Below are positions 1-7,368 of a stretch of DNA of 64,000 bases, piece by piece. A program made the translations under genes and the position numbers. Under the pieces are notes generated by a model that saw nothing but the letters and a program-made list of their open reading frames with translations, was not told the origin of the DNA and ran no database searches. Source of the stretch: Verrucomicrobiia bacterium (GTDB taxonomy: Bacteria; Verrucomicrobiota; Verrucomicrobiia; Limisphaerales; CAIMTB01). Where the stretch lies: the NCBI GenBank assembly GCA_019634625.1, contig JAHCBA010000009.1, positions 101,561-165,560 on the forward strand. Reading direction: 5' to 3'. Numbering within the stretch: the first letter of the stretch is position 1; every line of letters starts with the position of its first letter.

Positions 1-761
1 TGCTGGATGTGGTCGATGTTGTAGGTCGTGAAGCTGCGGCCCCAGTCGTCGAAGACCAGTCCGAAGCCTCCGCCACTGTGGGAGGTCGGCTCGAACTCGC
101 CCGTGCCGGGTCGAAAGCGGAAGTCGCGGTGGCCGAGCCGCAGGGGATCGCCGGGTCTGAGGGGGGAGGACAGGTCGCCGCCGTTGCCACCGTTGGCGCC
201 GTGGATCCAGTTGTCCGGTCCCCAGCGGAGGCCGTTGACGTTGCTGTCGGTCACTCCGAGACGGAAGCCGGTGAGGATGGTACGGCGGACATCGGCGCGT
301 CCGTCGCCGGTGGTATCCTGGAGGAACAGGATGTCGGGCGGGGCGGCGATCAGGACGCCGCCGTTCCAGGGAGTGATCGAGGTGGGGAAGCTGAGGTTCC
401 CGGCGAAGAGGGTGGCGCGATCGGCGCGACCGTCGCCATCGAGGTCTTCGAGGAGGCGGACGGTTCCGCCGGGGCTGCGATCGGGACCGAAGCCGTAGGG
501 GTAATCGCCCATTTCGACCACATAGGCGCGACCCAGTTCATCGAAGGCGAGGGCGACGGGGTCCACGACCATGGGGGCCTCGGCAAAGACGGACCATTCA
601 AGGGCGGGGTGGAGTTCGAAGAGATCGGGGGCGGGGGATCCGCGGGAAGACAGGACGAGGGCCGGTGCGGCGATGGCGAAGGCCGCGATGGCGAAGGCCG
701 GGAGGCGTCGAGGCAGGCCTGGGCGGCGGGAGGCGGGGTCACGCTTCACGAACCGGACCAT
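1..761 (-). CDS. PVC-type secreted dehydrogenase-like protein, N-terminal part
   Basis: Partial: the reading frame is open from an ATG at 761 to the window edge (253 codons), so the C-terminus is missing. An Arg-rich start and a hydrophobic Ala/Leu stretch (about residues 14-38) look like an export signal. Then come segments typical of the N-terminal domain of the large secreted proteins of Planctomycetes and Verrucomicrobia: an early FDELGRAYVVEMGDYPYG stretch, Ca-binding-like LDGDGRAD and TTGDGRADVRR, NVNGLRWGPDNWIHGANG, and FDDWGRSFTTYNIDH near the edge. In that family this beta-propeller is usually followed by HEAT repeats and a c-type cytochrome domain, which cannot be seen here. The substrate is unknown; a sugar- or alcohol-oxidising role is only inferred from the family. 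It lies 73 bp downstream of htrA on the same strand. Confidence 0.8.
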   Translation of the reverse strand, partial: MVRFVKRDPASRRPGLPRRLPAFAIAAFAIAAPALVLSSRGSPAPDLFELHPALEWSVFAEAPMVVDPVALAFDELGRAYVVEMGDYPYGFGPDRSPGGTVRLLEDLDGDGRADRATLFAGNLSFPTSITPWNGGVLIAAPPDILFLQDTTGDGRADVRRTILTGFRLGVTDSNVNGLRWGPDNWIHGANGGNGGDLSSPLRPGDPLRLGHRDFRFRPGTGEFEPTSHSGGGFGLVFDDWGRSFTTYNIDHIQ

Positions 762-834
762 GCCCGGTTGGGGTTCATGGACGGAAGGCGGAAGGCGGAG
801 GACCGAGGACGGGAGACGGGAGTCGGGGAGCGGT

Positions 835-2217
835 TTAGCGGAGGCGAAGGCGGGCGCGGGCCTCGCTGAGGCTGAGGAGCATGCCACGTCGGCGGGCGGA
901 GAGGAGGTCGAGGGTGACGGTGTCGCCGGGGGGGCGGCGATGGAGGGAGCGGCCGAGGATGACGATATCGCGTGGGGGATGGCCATCGAGGGCGGTCAGG
1001 ATCTGGCCACGGGTGAGGCCGGCAGTGGCGCCGGGGCCGGAGCGTTCGACGTCGGCGACGATCAGGGCGGCCGAGAGGTCGAGGCGGAGCTGGCGTTGGA
1101 TGTCGGCGGGGACGGGTTCGAGGGAAAGGCCGAGACGTCGGCGGAGGTAATCGGCGTTAAAGACGGAAGCCTCGGCGAGGAGGCGGACGTTGAGCTGGCG
1201 TCGTTGGTCACCGCGGAGGATGACGAGGCGGGCGGTGTCACCGGTGGCACCGAGGGCGCGGTAGAACTGGAGGGCGGAGCGGGGGGAGCGACCGTCGAGG
1301 GAGAGGATTTCGTCGCCGGGTTCGAGGCCGGCGGTGTCGGCGGGGCTGTCGCGTTGGATTTCGGCGATGAGGAGTGGGGGGCGGGAGCCGCGCACGGTGG
1401 CACCGAACCAGAGGCCGCGGGTGGCTTCCGGGGAGAACATGCCTGTGAGGGCGGCGTTGATGCGTTTGATGGGGATGGCGAAGCCGATGCCCTGGGCCTG
1501 GGCGAGGATGGCGACGTTGAGGCCGATGAGTTCGCCGCGGAGATTGACGAGGGGACCGCCGCTGTTGCCCGGATTGATGGAGGCATCGGTCTGGAGCCAG
1601 TCTTCGGGGGCCATGGGTTCACCGTCGCGTTCGGCGCGGCGGGTCTTGGAGCTGAGAATACCGCGGCTGACGGAACCGCCGAGGCCGTAGGGATTGCCGA
1701 GGGCGATGACGGTTTCGCCGAGGAGCAGGTCGTCGTCGGCGGCGAAGGGCAGGCTGGGGAAGCGCTGGCCGGGTTGGGCAGCGAGGCGGAGGAGGGCGAG
1801 GTCATTGGCCTCGGAGACGGAGACGACCTGGGCGTCGATGGGATCGGGGCGGTCGGAGAACGTGACCCGGACGCGGGCGGCATCGCGGATGACATGGAAG
1901 TTGGTGAGGACCCAGCCTTCCTCGTCGATGACGACACCGGAACCGCTGCTGTAGAGGGTGTCCGGGGCGCGGCGCCGGTAGCCGAAGAACTCGCGGAGCA
2001 TTTGTTCGTAGGGGTCGGCGCGTTCGACGGCGAGGGTGCCGATGTTGACCACGGCCGGGAGGACGCGTTCGACGGCCTGGACGACGGGGTCGCGGCGCAC
2101 ATCGGCACCGGGAAGGGCGGCGGCGGCGGCGATCGGGAGGAGGAGGAGGAGGGCGAGGACCGGCCGTGGGAAACGGGGATGAGGGGACGCAGTGGAGCGA
2201 TGGATTCGGGGATTCAT
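835..2217 (-). CDS. HtrA/Deg-family serine protease with two PDZ domains
   Basis: Periplasmic protein-quality-control protease. The ATG at 2217 overlaps the mutM stop as ATGA, which favours it over an in-frame ATG at 2226 and more upstream ones inside mutM; it gives 460 residues. A hydrophobic signal segment ends near residue 36. The trypsin-like domain has a complete triad: His108 in TNFHVI, Asp139 in EANDLALL and Ser219 in NPGNSGGP. Two PDZ domains follow: the first around LWFGATVRG and GLEPGDEILSLDG, the second around RRLGLSLEP and GLTRGQILTALDG. Length and order fit DegP/DegQ-type proteins. It is the last gene of the rpsP-mutM cluster, an unusual place for htrA, so translation coupled to mutM is likely. 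Confidence 0.93.
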   Translation of the reverse strand: MNPRIHRSTASPHPRFPRPVLALLLLLPIAAAAALPGADVRRDPVVQAVERVLPAVVNIGTLAVERADPYEQMLREFFGYRRRAPDTLYSSGSGVVIDEEGWVLTNFHVIRDAARVRVTFSDRPDPIDAQVVSVSEANDLALLRLAAQPGQRFPSLPFAADDDLLLGETVIALGNPYGLGGSVSRGILSSKTRRAERDGEPMAPEDWLQTDASINPGNSGGPLVNLRGELIGLNVAILAQAQGIGFAIPIKRINAALTGMFSPEATRGLWFGATVRGSRPPLLIAEIQRDSPADTAGLEPGDEILSLDGRSPRSALQFYRALGATGDTARLVILRGDQRRQLNVRLLAEASVFNADYLRRRLGLSLEPVPADIQRQLRLDLSAALIVADVERSGPGATAGLTRGQILTALDGHPPRDIVILGRSLHRRPPGDTVTLDLLSARRRGMLLSLSEARARLRLR

Positions 2218-3065
2218 CGTTGGCATCTGGGGCAGTCGAATGTGCTGCGGCCGGCCTGGACGGACCGGCGGATGGGGGTGCCGCAACGGGGGCACGGTTG
2301 CCCCGCGCGGTCATAAACGCGAAACCTTTCCGCGACGGTTGCGGGCGTGTTGGGATCGCTTCCGTAGTAGAACAGGGCGTCGCGTTGGGGGGCGGGACCG
2401 AAATTGAGGGTCAGGGCGGTGCCGAGCTGGATGGCTTCGGAGAGGACCTGGCGAATGGCGGCGACGAGGCGGTCCACCTCGGCGGCAGTGAGCCGGTGGG
2501 CGGGGCGGCGGGGGGAAAGTCGGGCGAGATGCAGGCATTCGCTGGCGTAGATATTGCCGATGCCGGCGACGACGGAGGGGTTGAGCAACCGGATCTTGAT
2601 GGGCTGGCGGGAGTGGCGGAGGGCCGGGTGCCAGGCCGGGCGTGTGAACGTGTCGGACAGGGGCTCGGGTCCGAGGCTGGCCAGGGGGCGATCATCGAAG
2701 GTGAGGTGTCCGAACCCGCGCGGGTCTTCGAAGATCCAGAGTTGGGGATCGAGGTCGAATACGGCGGCGGCATGACGGGCGAGGGGGCGATCCCGGGGCT
2801 GGAGGTACATGCGGCCGGTCATGCCGAGGTGCCCGAGCAGGAGCGAGGGACGTCCGGCGGGATCGGGTTCGAGGTCGAAGAGGAGGTATTTGGCGCGGCG
2901 CCGGACTTTGGCGACGACGCGGTGGTTCAGGAGGTGTTGGAAGGATGCGACATCCGATGGCCGGAGGATGCGGGGTCGTAGGATCTCAACGTGGCGGATG
3001 CGGGATCCCCGGAGGAGAGGATCGAGGTGGCGGGCGAGGATTTCGACTTCGGGGAGTTCGGGCAT
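2214..3065 (-). CDS. mutM: Formamidopyrimidine-DNA glycosylase (Fpg/MutM)
   Basis: Base-excision repair enzyme that removes 8-oxoguanine and ring-opened purines and nicks the abasic site. The start is fixed by the invariant MPELPEVE terminus at 3065, where Pro2 is the catalytic amine and Glu3 the acid; the longer open frame upstream is not part of the protein. The conserved RRAKYLLFDL segment (Lys region), the helix-two-turn-helix section GIGNIYASECLHLARLSP and the C-terminal zinc finger (CPRCGTPI and CPRCQ) are all present. The length of 283 residues is normal. The stop overlaps the htrA start by 4 bp, and yraN ends 4 bp upstream, so the gene belongs to the minus-strand cluster. Confidence 0.96.
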   Translation of the reverse strand: MPELPEVEILARHLDPLLRGSRIRHVEILRPRILRPSDVASFQHLLNHRVVAKVRRRAKYLLFDLEPDPAGRPSLLLGHLGMTGRMYLQPRDRPLARHAAAVFDLDPQLWIFEDPRGFGHLTFDDRPLASLGPEPLSDTFTRPAWHPALRHSRQPIKIRLLNPSVVAGIGNIYASECLHLARLSPRRPAHRLTAAEVDRLVAAIRQVLSEAIQLGTALTLNFGPAPQRDALFYYGSDPNTPATVAERFRVYDRAGQPCPRCGTPIRRSVQAGRSTFDCPRCQR

Positions 3066-3069
3066 GGGA

Positions 3070-3510
3070 TCAGCCGTGCCGCAGGGGAGGGGAGAGGGTG
3101 AACATGCCCGGGAGATGTCGAATGTCGCGGACCTGGTTTGCGGAGAGGAGGACCTCGACGACATCGAAGCGGATTTTCACACGGGGTTCGGCGAGGCGCC
3201 TGAGGTAGTCGAGGGCGGTGCGGGACAGGGCACGTCGTTTGCGGGCATTGACGGCGGCGGCGGGGCGGGACCAGACCTCGCTGGAACGGGTTTTGACCTC
3301 GACGAACACCAGGCAGTCCTGATCGCGAAAGATCAGGTCGATTTCGCCACGACGGGACTGGAAGTTGGCGGTGAGGAAAGTGAGGCCGGTGGCCTGAAGG
3401 TGGGCGCGGGCGGCCTGTTCTCCGAGATGTCCGCGTTGGAGATGCCGGGCCTGCGGCTTGCGGAGGCCGACCGCCGCGAGCCAGGAGCGCAGTCGGGACG
3501 CGAGGGTCAT
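3070..3510 (-). CDS. yraN: YraN/UPF0102 family endonuclease-like protein
   Basis: Small protein of 146 residues with the UPF0102 signature: GEQAARAHLQATGLTFLTANF, then RRGEIDLIFRDQDCLVFVEVKTR, which is the restriction-endonuclease-like core (E, D and E-x-K arrangement), then an Arg/Lys-rich helix with KRRALSRTALDYL. The fold resembles Holliday-junction resolvases, but the biological role of the family is not settled. The ATG at 3510 overlaps the rnhB stop by 4 bp (ATGA), and rnhB-yraN is a widely conserved pair, which supports this reading. mutM begins 5 bp after its stop. Confidence 0.93.
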   Translation of the reverse strand: MTLASRLRSWLAAVGLRKPQARHLQRGHLGEQAARAHLQATGLTFLTANFQSRRGEIDLIFRDQDCLVFVEVKTRSSEVWSRPAAAVNARKRRALSRTALDYLRRLAEPRVKIRFDVVEVLLSANQVRDIRHLPGMFTLSPPLRHG

Positions 3511-4169
3511 GGGGCAAGGGGGAGGACGGGATGGTCGCGGACCGGGGCGAACGAGCGGCGATGGATGGGGCAGGGGCCGAGACGGGCGAGGACGGCACGA
3601 TGGCGGGCGGTGGGGTAGCCTTTGTGCTCGGCGAATCCGTAGTCGGGCCAGGTTCGGTCGTAGTCGTTCATGCGTCGGTCGCGGGCCACCTTGGCAAGGA
3701 CGCTGGCGGCGGCAATAGAGGCGCTGCGCGCGTCGCCACCGACCAGGGCGGTCTGGGGAGCCGGCAGATCGGGGACGGGTAGGCCGTCCACAAGCAGGTG
3801 CTGGGGGGCGGGGGCAAGGACGGCGATGGCCCGGCGCATGGCGACCTGGGTGGCCCGCAGGATATTGAGGCGGTCGATTTCCCCGACTTCGACAAAGACG
3901 ACGGCCTGCTGGACGTGGGGGCAGGCGAGGAGGAAGGCGGCGAAGCGTTCGCGGCGGGCGGGGGCGAGGCGTTTGGAATCGGTCAGGCCATGGAGTTCGG
4001 GCGGCAGACCGGCGCGGATCCAGTCGGGGGGAAGCACGACTGCGGCCGCGGCGACCGGTCCGGCGAGGGGACCACGCCCGACTTCATCGATTCCTGCCGC
4101 GCGGGCGATGCCGCGGGACAGGAGATCCCGTTCGAAGTCGAGCAGGGACGACGGGTTGCCGTGGGCCAT
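3507..4169 (-). CDS. rnhB: Ribonuclease HII
   Basis: Cleaves the RNA strand of RNA/DNA hybrids and starts removal of single ribonucleotides from DNA. The 220 residues include the catalytic GIDEVGRGPLAGPV motif (Asp28, Glu29), a later HLLVDGLPVPD segment that supplies a third acidic residue, the KVARDRRMNDY segment with the fourth, and the family-typical YGFAEHKGYPTARH. The position between rplS and yraN is a very common bacterial arrangement. The ATG at 4169 follows the rplS stop by 91 bp; that gap holds no other obvious gene. Confidence 0.96.
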   Translation of the reverse strand: MAHGNPSSLLDFERDLLSRGIARAAGIDEVGRGPLAGPVAAAAVVLPPDWIRAGLPPELHGLTDSKRLAPARRERFAAFLLACPHVQQAVVFVEVGEIDRLNILRATQVAMRRAIAVLAPAPQHLLVDGLPVPDLPAPQTALVGGDARSASIAAASVLAKVARDRRMNDYDRTWPDYGFAEHKGYPTARHRAVLARLGPCPIHRRSFAPVRDHPVLPLAP

Positions 4170-4260
4170 GGGAAGCGTGGGGCCGCGGCACGGCAGATCC
4201 TGGGGCGCCGCGCCACGGAGGGGGGTGGCGCGGCGTGGTCCGCAGGGGATGACCGGCGGA

Positions 4261-4629
4261 TCAGGCGGCCTGGGAGGAGGTGGTCTTCTCCTTCACCAGG
4301 GTGGCGCCTTTGCCGACGCGACCGCGGAGGTAGGTGAGTTTGGCGCGGCGGACATCGCCATGGCGCTCCACCTCGACCTTGTCGATGCGCGGGGAGTGGA
4401 TGGGGAAGACGCGCTCGACGCCTTCGCCGTAGCTGATGCGGCGGACGGTAAAGGTTTCGTTGATGCCATGGCCGCGGCGGCCGATGACGACGCCGGCGAA
4501 GACCTGGATTCGTTCCTTTTCGCCTTCGATGACCTTGGTGTGAACACGGACGGAGTCGCCGATGTTGAAGGCCGGGGCTTCCTTCTTGAGGAATTCGGAT
4601 TCGATCTTGTCCAACAATGCCTGGTTCAT
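4261..4629 (-). CDS. rplS: 50S ribosomal protein bL19
   Basis: Ribosomal protein at the 30S-50S interface. The start at 4629 ([17 protein letters not shown]) gives 122 residues, the usual size, and overlaps the trmD stop by 4 bp; a longer upstream extension lies inside trmD and is rejected. Recognisable family blocks are [40 protein letters not shown] and [20 protein letters not shown]. It carries the usual bL19 position directly after trmD. Confidence 0.97.
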   Translation of the reverse strand: MNQALLDKIESEFLKKEAPAFNIGDSVRVHTKVIEGEKERIQVFAGVVIGRRGHGINETFTVRRISYGEGVERVFPIHSPRIDKVEVERHGDVRRAKLTYLRGRVGKGATLVKEKTTSSQAA

Positions 4630-5336
4630 AAGTCGCTTTCGTGGTGATGCCCCCCGGTCAACGCCGGGGCGGCGAGGAGGTCGGGGCGGCGCTGCATGGT
4701 TCGCTGACGGGCCTGTTCCCGGCGCCACCGTTCGATGGCGGCGTGATGACCGGACAGAAGGATTTCCGGGACGCGCCGGCTGCGGAATTCGACCGGGCGC
4801 GTGTAGTGGGGGTATTCGAGTTCGCCGCGGCTGAAGGATTCGTCGGTGGCGGAGGCATCATCGCCGAGGGCGCCGGGGAGGAGGCGGGTTACGGCGTCGA
4901 TGACCATCATGGCCGGGAGGTTGCCGCTGGTGAGGACGAAGTCGCCGACGGAGAATTCGTCGTCCACAAGGAGTTCGCGGATACGCTCGTCGATGCCCTC
5001 GTAACTTGGGCAGAGGAGGATGAGGTGGGGTCGGGCGGCGAGTTCGCGGGCGGCGGCCTGATCGAACCGGCGCCCGGTCGGGCACATCAGGACGACGCGG
5101 GAGCCGGTGCCACGGAGGCTTTCGACGGCTTCGAAGACAGGTTCGCACTTGAGCACCATGCCGGGACCGCCGCCGAAGGGGCGATCGTCCACGGTGCGAT
5201 GGCGGTCGTGGGTCCAGTCGCGCAACTGATGGACATGAAGATCGAGGAGACCGCGTTCGCGGGAGCGCTGGACGATGCTTTCGTCGAGCGGCCCGGCGAA
5301 CATGCCCGGGAAGAGGGTGAGCACGTCGATCTTCAT
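4626..5336 (-). CDS. trmD: tRNA (guanine-N1)-methyltransferase TrmD
   Basis: Makes m1G37 in tRNAs using S-adenosylmethionine, which prevents +1 frameshifting. The ATG at 5336 ([17 protein letters not shown]) gives 236 residues, normal for the family; the open frame runs further upstream but overlaps khpA. Diagnostic motifs are the N-terminal [22 protein letters not shown], and the trefoil-knot SAM-binding part with [12 protein letters not shown] and [16 protein letters not shown]. It is translationally coupled to rplS (ATGA) and lies 40 bp after khpA. rimM, which usually precedes trmD, is absent. Confidence 0.97.
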   Translation of the reverse strand: MKIDVLTLFPGMFAGPLDESIVQRSRERGLLDLHVHQLRDWTHDRHRTVDDRPFGGGPGMVLKCEPVFEAVESLRGTGSRVVLMCPTGRRFDQAAARELAARPHLILLCPSYEGIDERIRELLVDDEFSVGDFVLTSGNLPAMMVIDAVTRLLPGALGDDASATDESFSRGELEYPHYTRPVEFRSRRVPEILLSGHHAAIERWRREQARQRTMQRRPDLLAAPALTGGHHHESDL

Positions 5337-5376
5337 GCTCCGTCGGGCCGCGGAGCAGCGTCCGCGGCGGTTTCGG

Positions 5377-5637
5377 TCAGGCCTGTGCCTCGCTGCCGGG
5401 CTCGTCCTCGTCGATGAGTTCGAGAGAACAGCGCATGCCCTTGTTGGCGGCACCGACGGCCAGAAGGGTGCGGATGGCGTTGACGGTATTGCCCCGGCGG
5501 CCCACCAACCGGCCCATGTCGGCGGGATGGACGCGCACTTCATAGATGATTTCGCCGCGGCCCTGGACGGGTTCGATGCGAACGGCGTCCGGCTGCTGGA
5601 CCATTCCGCGGACGACGGTCTCGAGAAAGTCCTGCAT
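5377..5637 (-). CDS. khpA: KH-domain RNA-binding protein KhpA
   Basis: 86-residue single KH-domain protein. The ATG at 5637 ([19 protein letters not shown]) matches the usual beginning of the YlqC/KhpA family, and the KH core reads [20 protein letters not shown], with the GRRG loop that contacts RNA, followed by VNAIRTLL. The acidic C-terminal tail (LIDEDEPG) is variable in the family. KhpA binds many RNAs, often together with KhpB, and is linked to cell size and ribosome function in Gram-positives. Its place between rpsP and trmD is conserved in many phyla. Confidence 0.9.
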   Translation of the reverse strand: MQDFLETVVRGMVQQPDAVRIEPVQGRGEIIYEVRVHPADMGRLVGRRGNTVNAIRTLLAVGAANKGMRCSLELIDEDEPGSEAQA

Positions 5638-5699
5638 GGGGTGGCGGGAAGGGGGTTGGTGGGCGGTTCGGAGCGGCGGGGAGCGACGTGTGCGGGGGA

Positions 5700-5960
5700 T
5701 CAGGCGACCGGGGCGTCGGCGGCGCGCTTCGACTGCTTGATGAAGCTTGCGACCGTTTCGGAAGGCTGTGCCCCGACGCCGAGCCAGTAGTTGGCACGTT
5801 CGAGGTCGAGGGTGTAGTTCACGCCGGTCCGTTTGGGGTCGTAGCTGCCGAGCTCCTCGATGAAGCGGCCGTCGCGGGGAAAACGGGCGTCGGCCACCAC
5901 GATCCGGTAGGCCGGCGCATTCTTGGCGCCCATTCGCTTGAGACGAATCTTGACTGACAT
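5700..5960 (-). CDS. rpsP: 30S ribosomal protein bS16
   Basis: Small-subunit assembly protein, 86 residues. The start at 5960 ([20 protein letters not shown]) is the canonical bS16 N-terminus; an upstream in-frame start at 5993 would add 11 residues and is not needed. [20 protein letters not shown] and the later [17 protein letters not shown] are family blocks. It is the first gene of the minus-strand cluster; khpA starts 62 bp downstream. ffh, often found ahead of rpsP, is not here. Confidence 0.97.
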   Translation of the reverse strand: MSVKIRLKRMGAKNAPAYRIVVADARFPRDGRFIEELGSYDPKRTGVNYTLDLERANYWLGVGAQPSETVASFIKQSKRAADAPVA

Positions 5961-6040
5961 AAAGCCGGTACCTTGGGGAAGCCCGCTCCGCACGGGGACG
6001 ATCCCGGCGAGTCCAACAGGTTCCCGGACAAGGGGCGGAG

Positions 6041-6070
6041 ACCCTAGACGCCCGGATCAAATGCTGGCAA
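6041..6070 (-). promoter_or_regulatory. Candidate sigma70-type promoter for the rpsP cluster
   Basis: On the minus strand TTGCCA (6070-6065) is followed after 18 bp by TAGGGT (6046-6041), about 80 bp upstream of the rpsP ATG. The -35 element is good and the -10 element is weak (three of six matches), so this is only a candidate. Confidence 0.3.
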
Positions 6071-6364
6071 GCCCCGTTTTGGAATCCTGAGCGACGGCCT
6101 CACTGCCGCAGCGCGGGGAGGGCCTTCGGGAAGGTCTGGCAGCGGCACCAGCACGCCAAGGTGCCGGCTTCCGTGCGTCCGGCACGCTTCGACCGTTCGC
6201 AGGCACCGTTGGCAAGGTTGCGCAGAGTGGCCCGGATTTCGGCCGCCCCACGATGCCGCACCCGGCAGGCACCCTCTCCAAGCGATCAGCCCCCAGCAAT
6301 CAGCCGTGGGCCAGAGCCGTGGGCCAGTGGGAAAGGCCATTCGATGGCGAAACGGACCCAATAA

Positions 6365-6501
6365 AATAGAAAGACAGGCATAGCCTTGTTGACGTCGCGA
6401 TCGGGTCGGGCGCCTCAGTCAGCAGTCAGGATCTTGGGGTCAACATAGCCTGCCTGCCTTATTGCCACGCTCTTGAGTCAACAAAATGCGCCTGCCTTAT
6501 T
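6365..6501. repeat. Three REP-like copies, one inverted
   Basis: Two direct copies at 6439-6463 and 6477-6501 share GTCAACA, an inner CCTGCCTTATT and 38-bp spacing; the second reads GTCAACAAAATGCGCCTGCC. A third copy in opposite orientation lies at 6365-6393, whose complement begins GTCAACAAGGCTATGCCTG. The arrangement resembles the short repeats left by REP-associated tyrosine transposases, but no transposase gene is nearby, so the origin is inferred. Confidence 0.6.
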
Positions 6502-6560
6502 AACGGGTGCTTCGGGTCCCCTTTCTTGCGCCGCTGCGGCAACTCCGATAGGCGGGAGGT

Positions 6561-7238
6561 ATGAATCCGCTTGGAACGTTGATTCAGGCTGGCATTGGGA
6601 GCCGAGCGGGCCGGGCCGGCTTGGGAATGGGAATGGCGATGGGGTGGCTTGTGCTTGTCTGGACCGGATGCCGGACGGTCGAGCCGTTCGGACCGGCGCT
6701 GGCGGGGCAGGTGCGGGAAGGGCAGACCCGGGACGAGGTGCGGGCCGTCCTGGGAAACCCGACGACCCTGGAGCAATCGGGGATGGGGCTGTCCGTGGAG
6801 ACTTACGAGGTCTGGCAGTCGATCTTCGGGCGGTATGGCATTCGGGATCGGGAGGAAGCGCTGGAGATCCGGCAGTTCAGTGTGCGGTATGGAGACGACG
6901 GCCGGGTGGAGCGGACCCTGTACCATCGGGGCGTGCTGGAAGGCTGGACCCTGCTGTACACCCGGAGCGTCGGGCCATGGCTGGATCCGGAGGCGATGGC
7001 ACGGGTGGTACCAGGGCGGACGCGGAAATCCGACCTGGAAAGCTGGTTCGGTCCGGCGTCGATGGCGCGGTTGGATCCCGGGGGCGGCGTGCGGCTGGAA
7101 TGGGTCTATCAGTCGATCGAGGCGGCGGCCGTGACGCCGGGGCGTTCCTTTCGAGCGCTGGAGGTGGTGGTGGATGAGGAAGGCTTGGTGCAGTCGGCAA
7201 AGCGTGTGGACCGGGTGTTCCCGGCGTGGCGGCGGTAG
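6561..7238 (+). CDS. BamE/SmpA-like envelope protein
   Basis: 225 residues, not a named gene. The N-terminus has a Gly/Ala-rich hydrophobic stretch ending in LVLVWTGC; the Cys could be lipidated, but Trp at -3 makes the lipobox atypical. Two copies of the SmpA/OmlA-type helix motif follow: VREGQTRDEVRAVLGNPT and VVPGRTRKSDLESWFGPAS, each typical of small outer-membrane assembly lipoproteins that recognise a turn and a beta-strand. An aromatic middle section (YEVWQSIFGRYGIRDREE) is unlike BamE itself. GGGAGG ends one base before the ATG at 6561, too close for a standard ribosome site, so an internal ATG around residues 23-27 is a possible alternative start. Confidence 0.6.
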   Translation: MNPLGTLIQAGIGSRAGRAGLGMGMAMGWLVLVWTGCRTVEPFGPALAGQVREGQTRDEVRAVLGNPTTLEQSGMGLSVETYEVWQSIFGRYGIRDREEALEIRQFSVRYGDDGRVERTLYHRGVLEGWTLLYTRSVGPWLDPEAMARVVPGRTRKSDLESWFGPASMARLDPGGGVRLEWVYQSIEAAAVTPGRSFRALEVVVDEEGLVQSAKRVDRVFPAWRR

Positions 7239-7368
7239 GGGAAGATGGAAGGGCACTGGATGGTGGGGCGGGTTGGCCCTGGAGGTCATCCCTTCGCTGA
7301 AGCGGTGATTGCGGCACGAGATTTGACCCGATTGGCCCAGGTCTCGACGATGGGGGGCTGGCGGCGGC

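Larger units (their letters stand above)
5961..6560. other. 600-bp divergent intergenic region
   Basis: No convincing gene. It separates the minus-strand ribosomal cluster from the plus-strand BamE-like gene. It contains the candidate rpsP promoter near 6041-6070 and three related REP-like repeats at 6365-6501. A 105-codon open frame on the minus strand (6044-6361) has no recognisable features and is probably chance in GC-rich DNA. Confidence 0.6.

Noticed and set aside
571-2316. 581-codon open frame on the plus strand opposite htrA
   Set aside because: Gly/Glu-rich composition with no motif; the minus strand has an intact HtrA protease with triad and PDZ domains.
6044-6361. 105-codon frame upstream of rpsP
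   Set aside because: No family features; covers the candidate promoter region.
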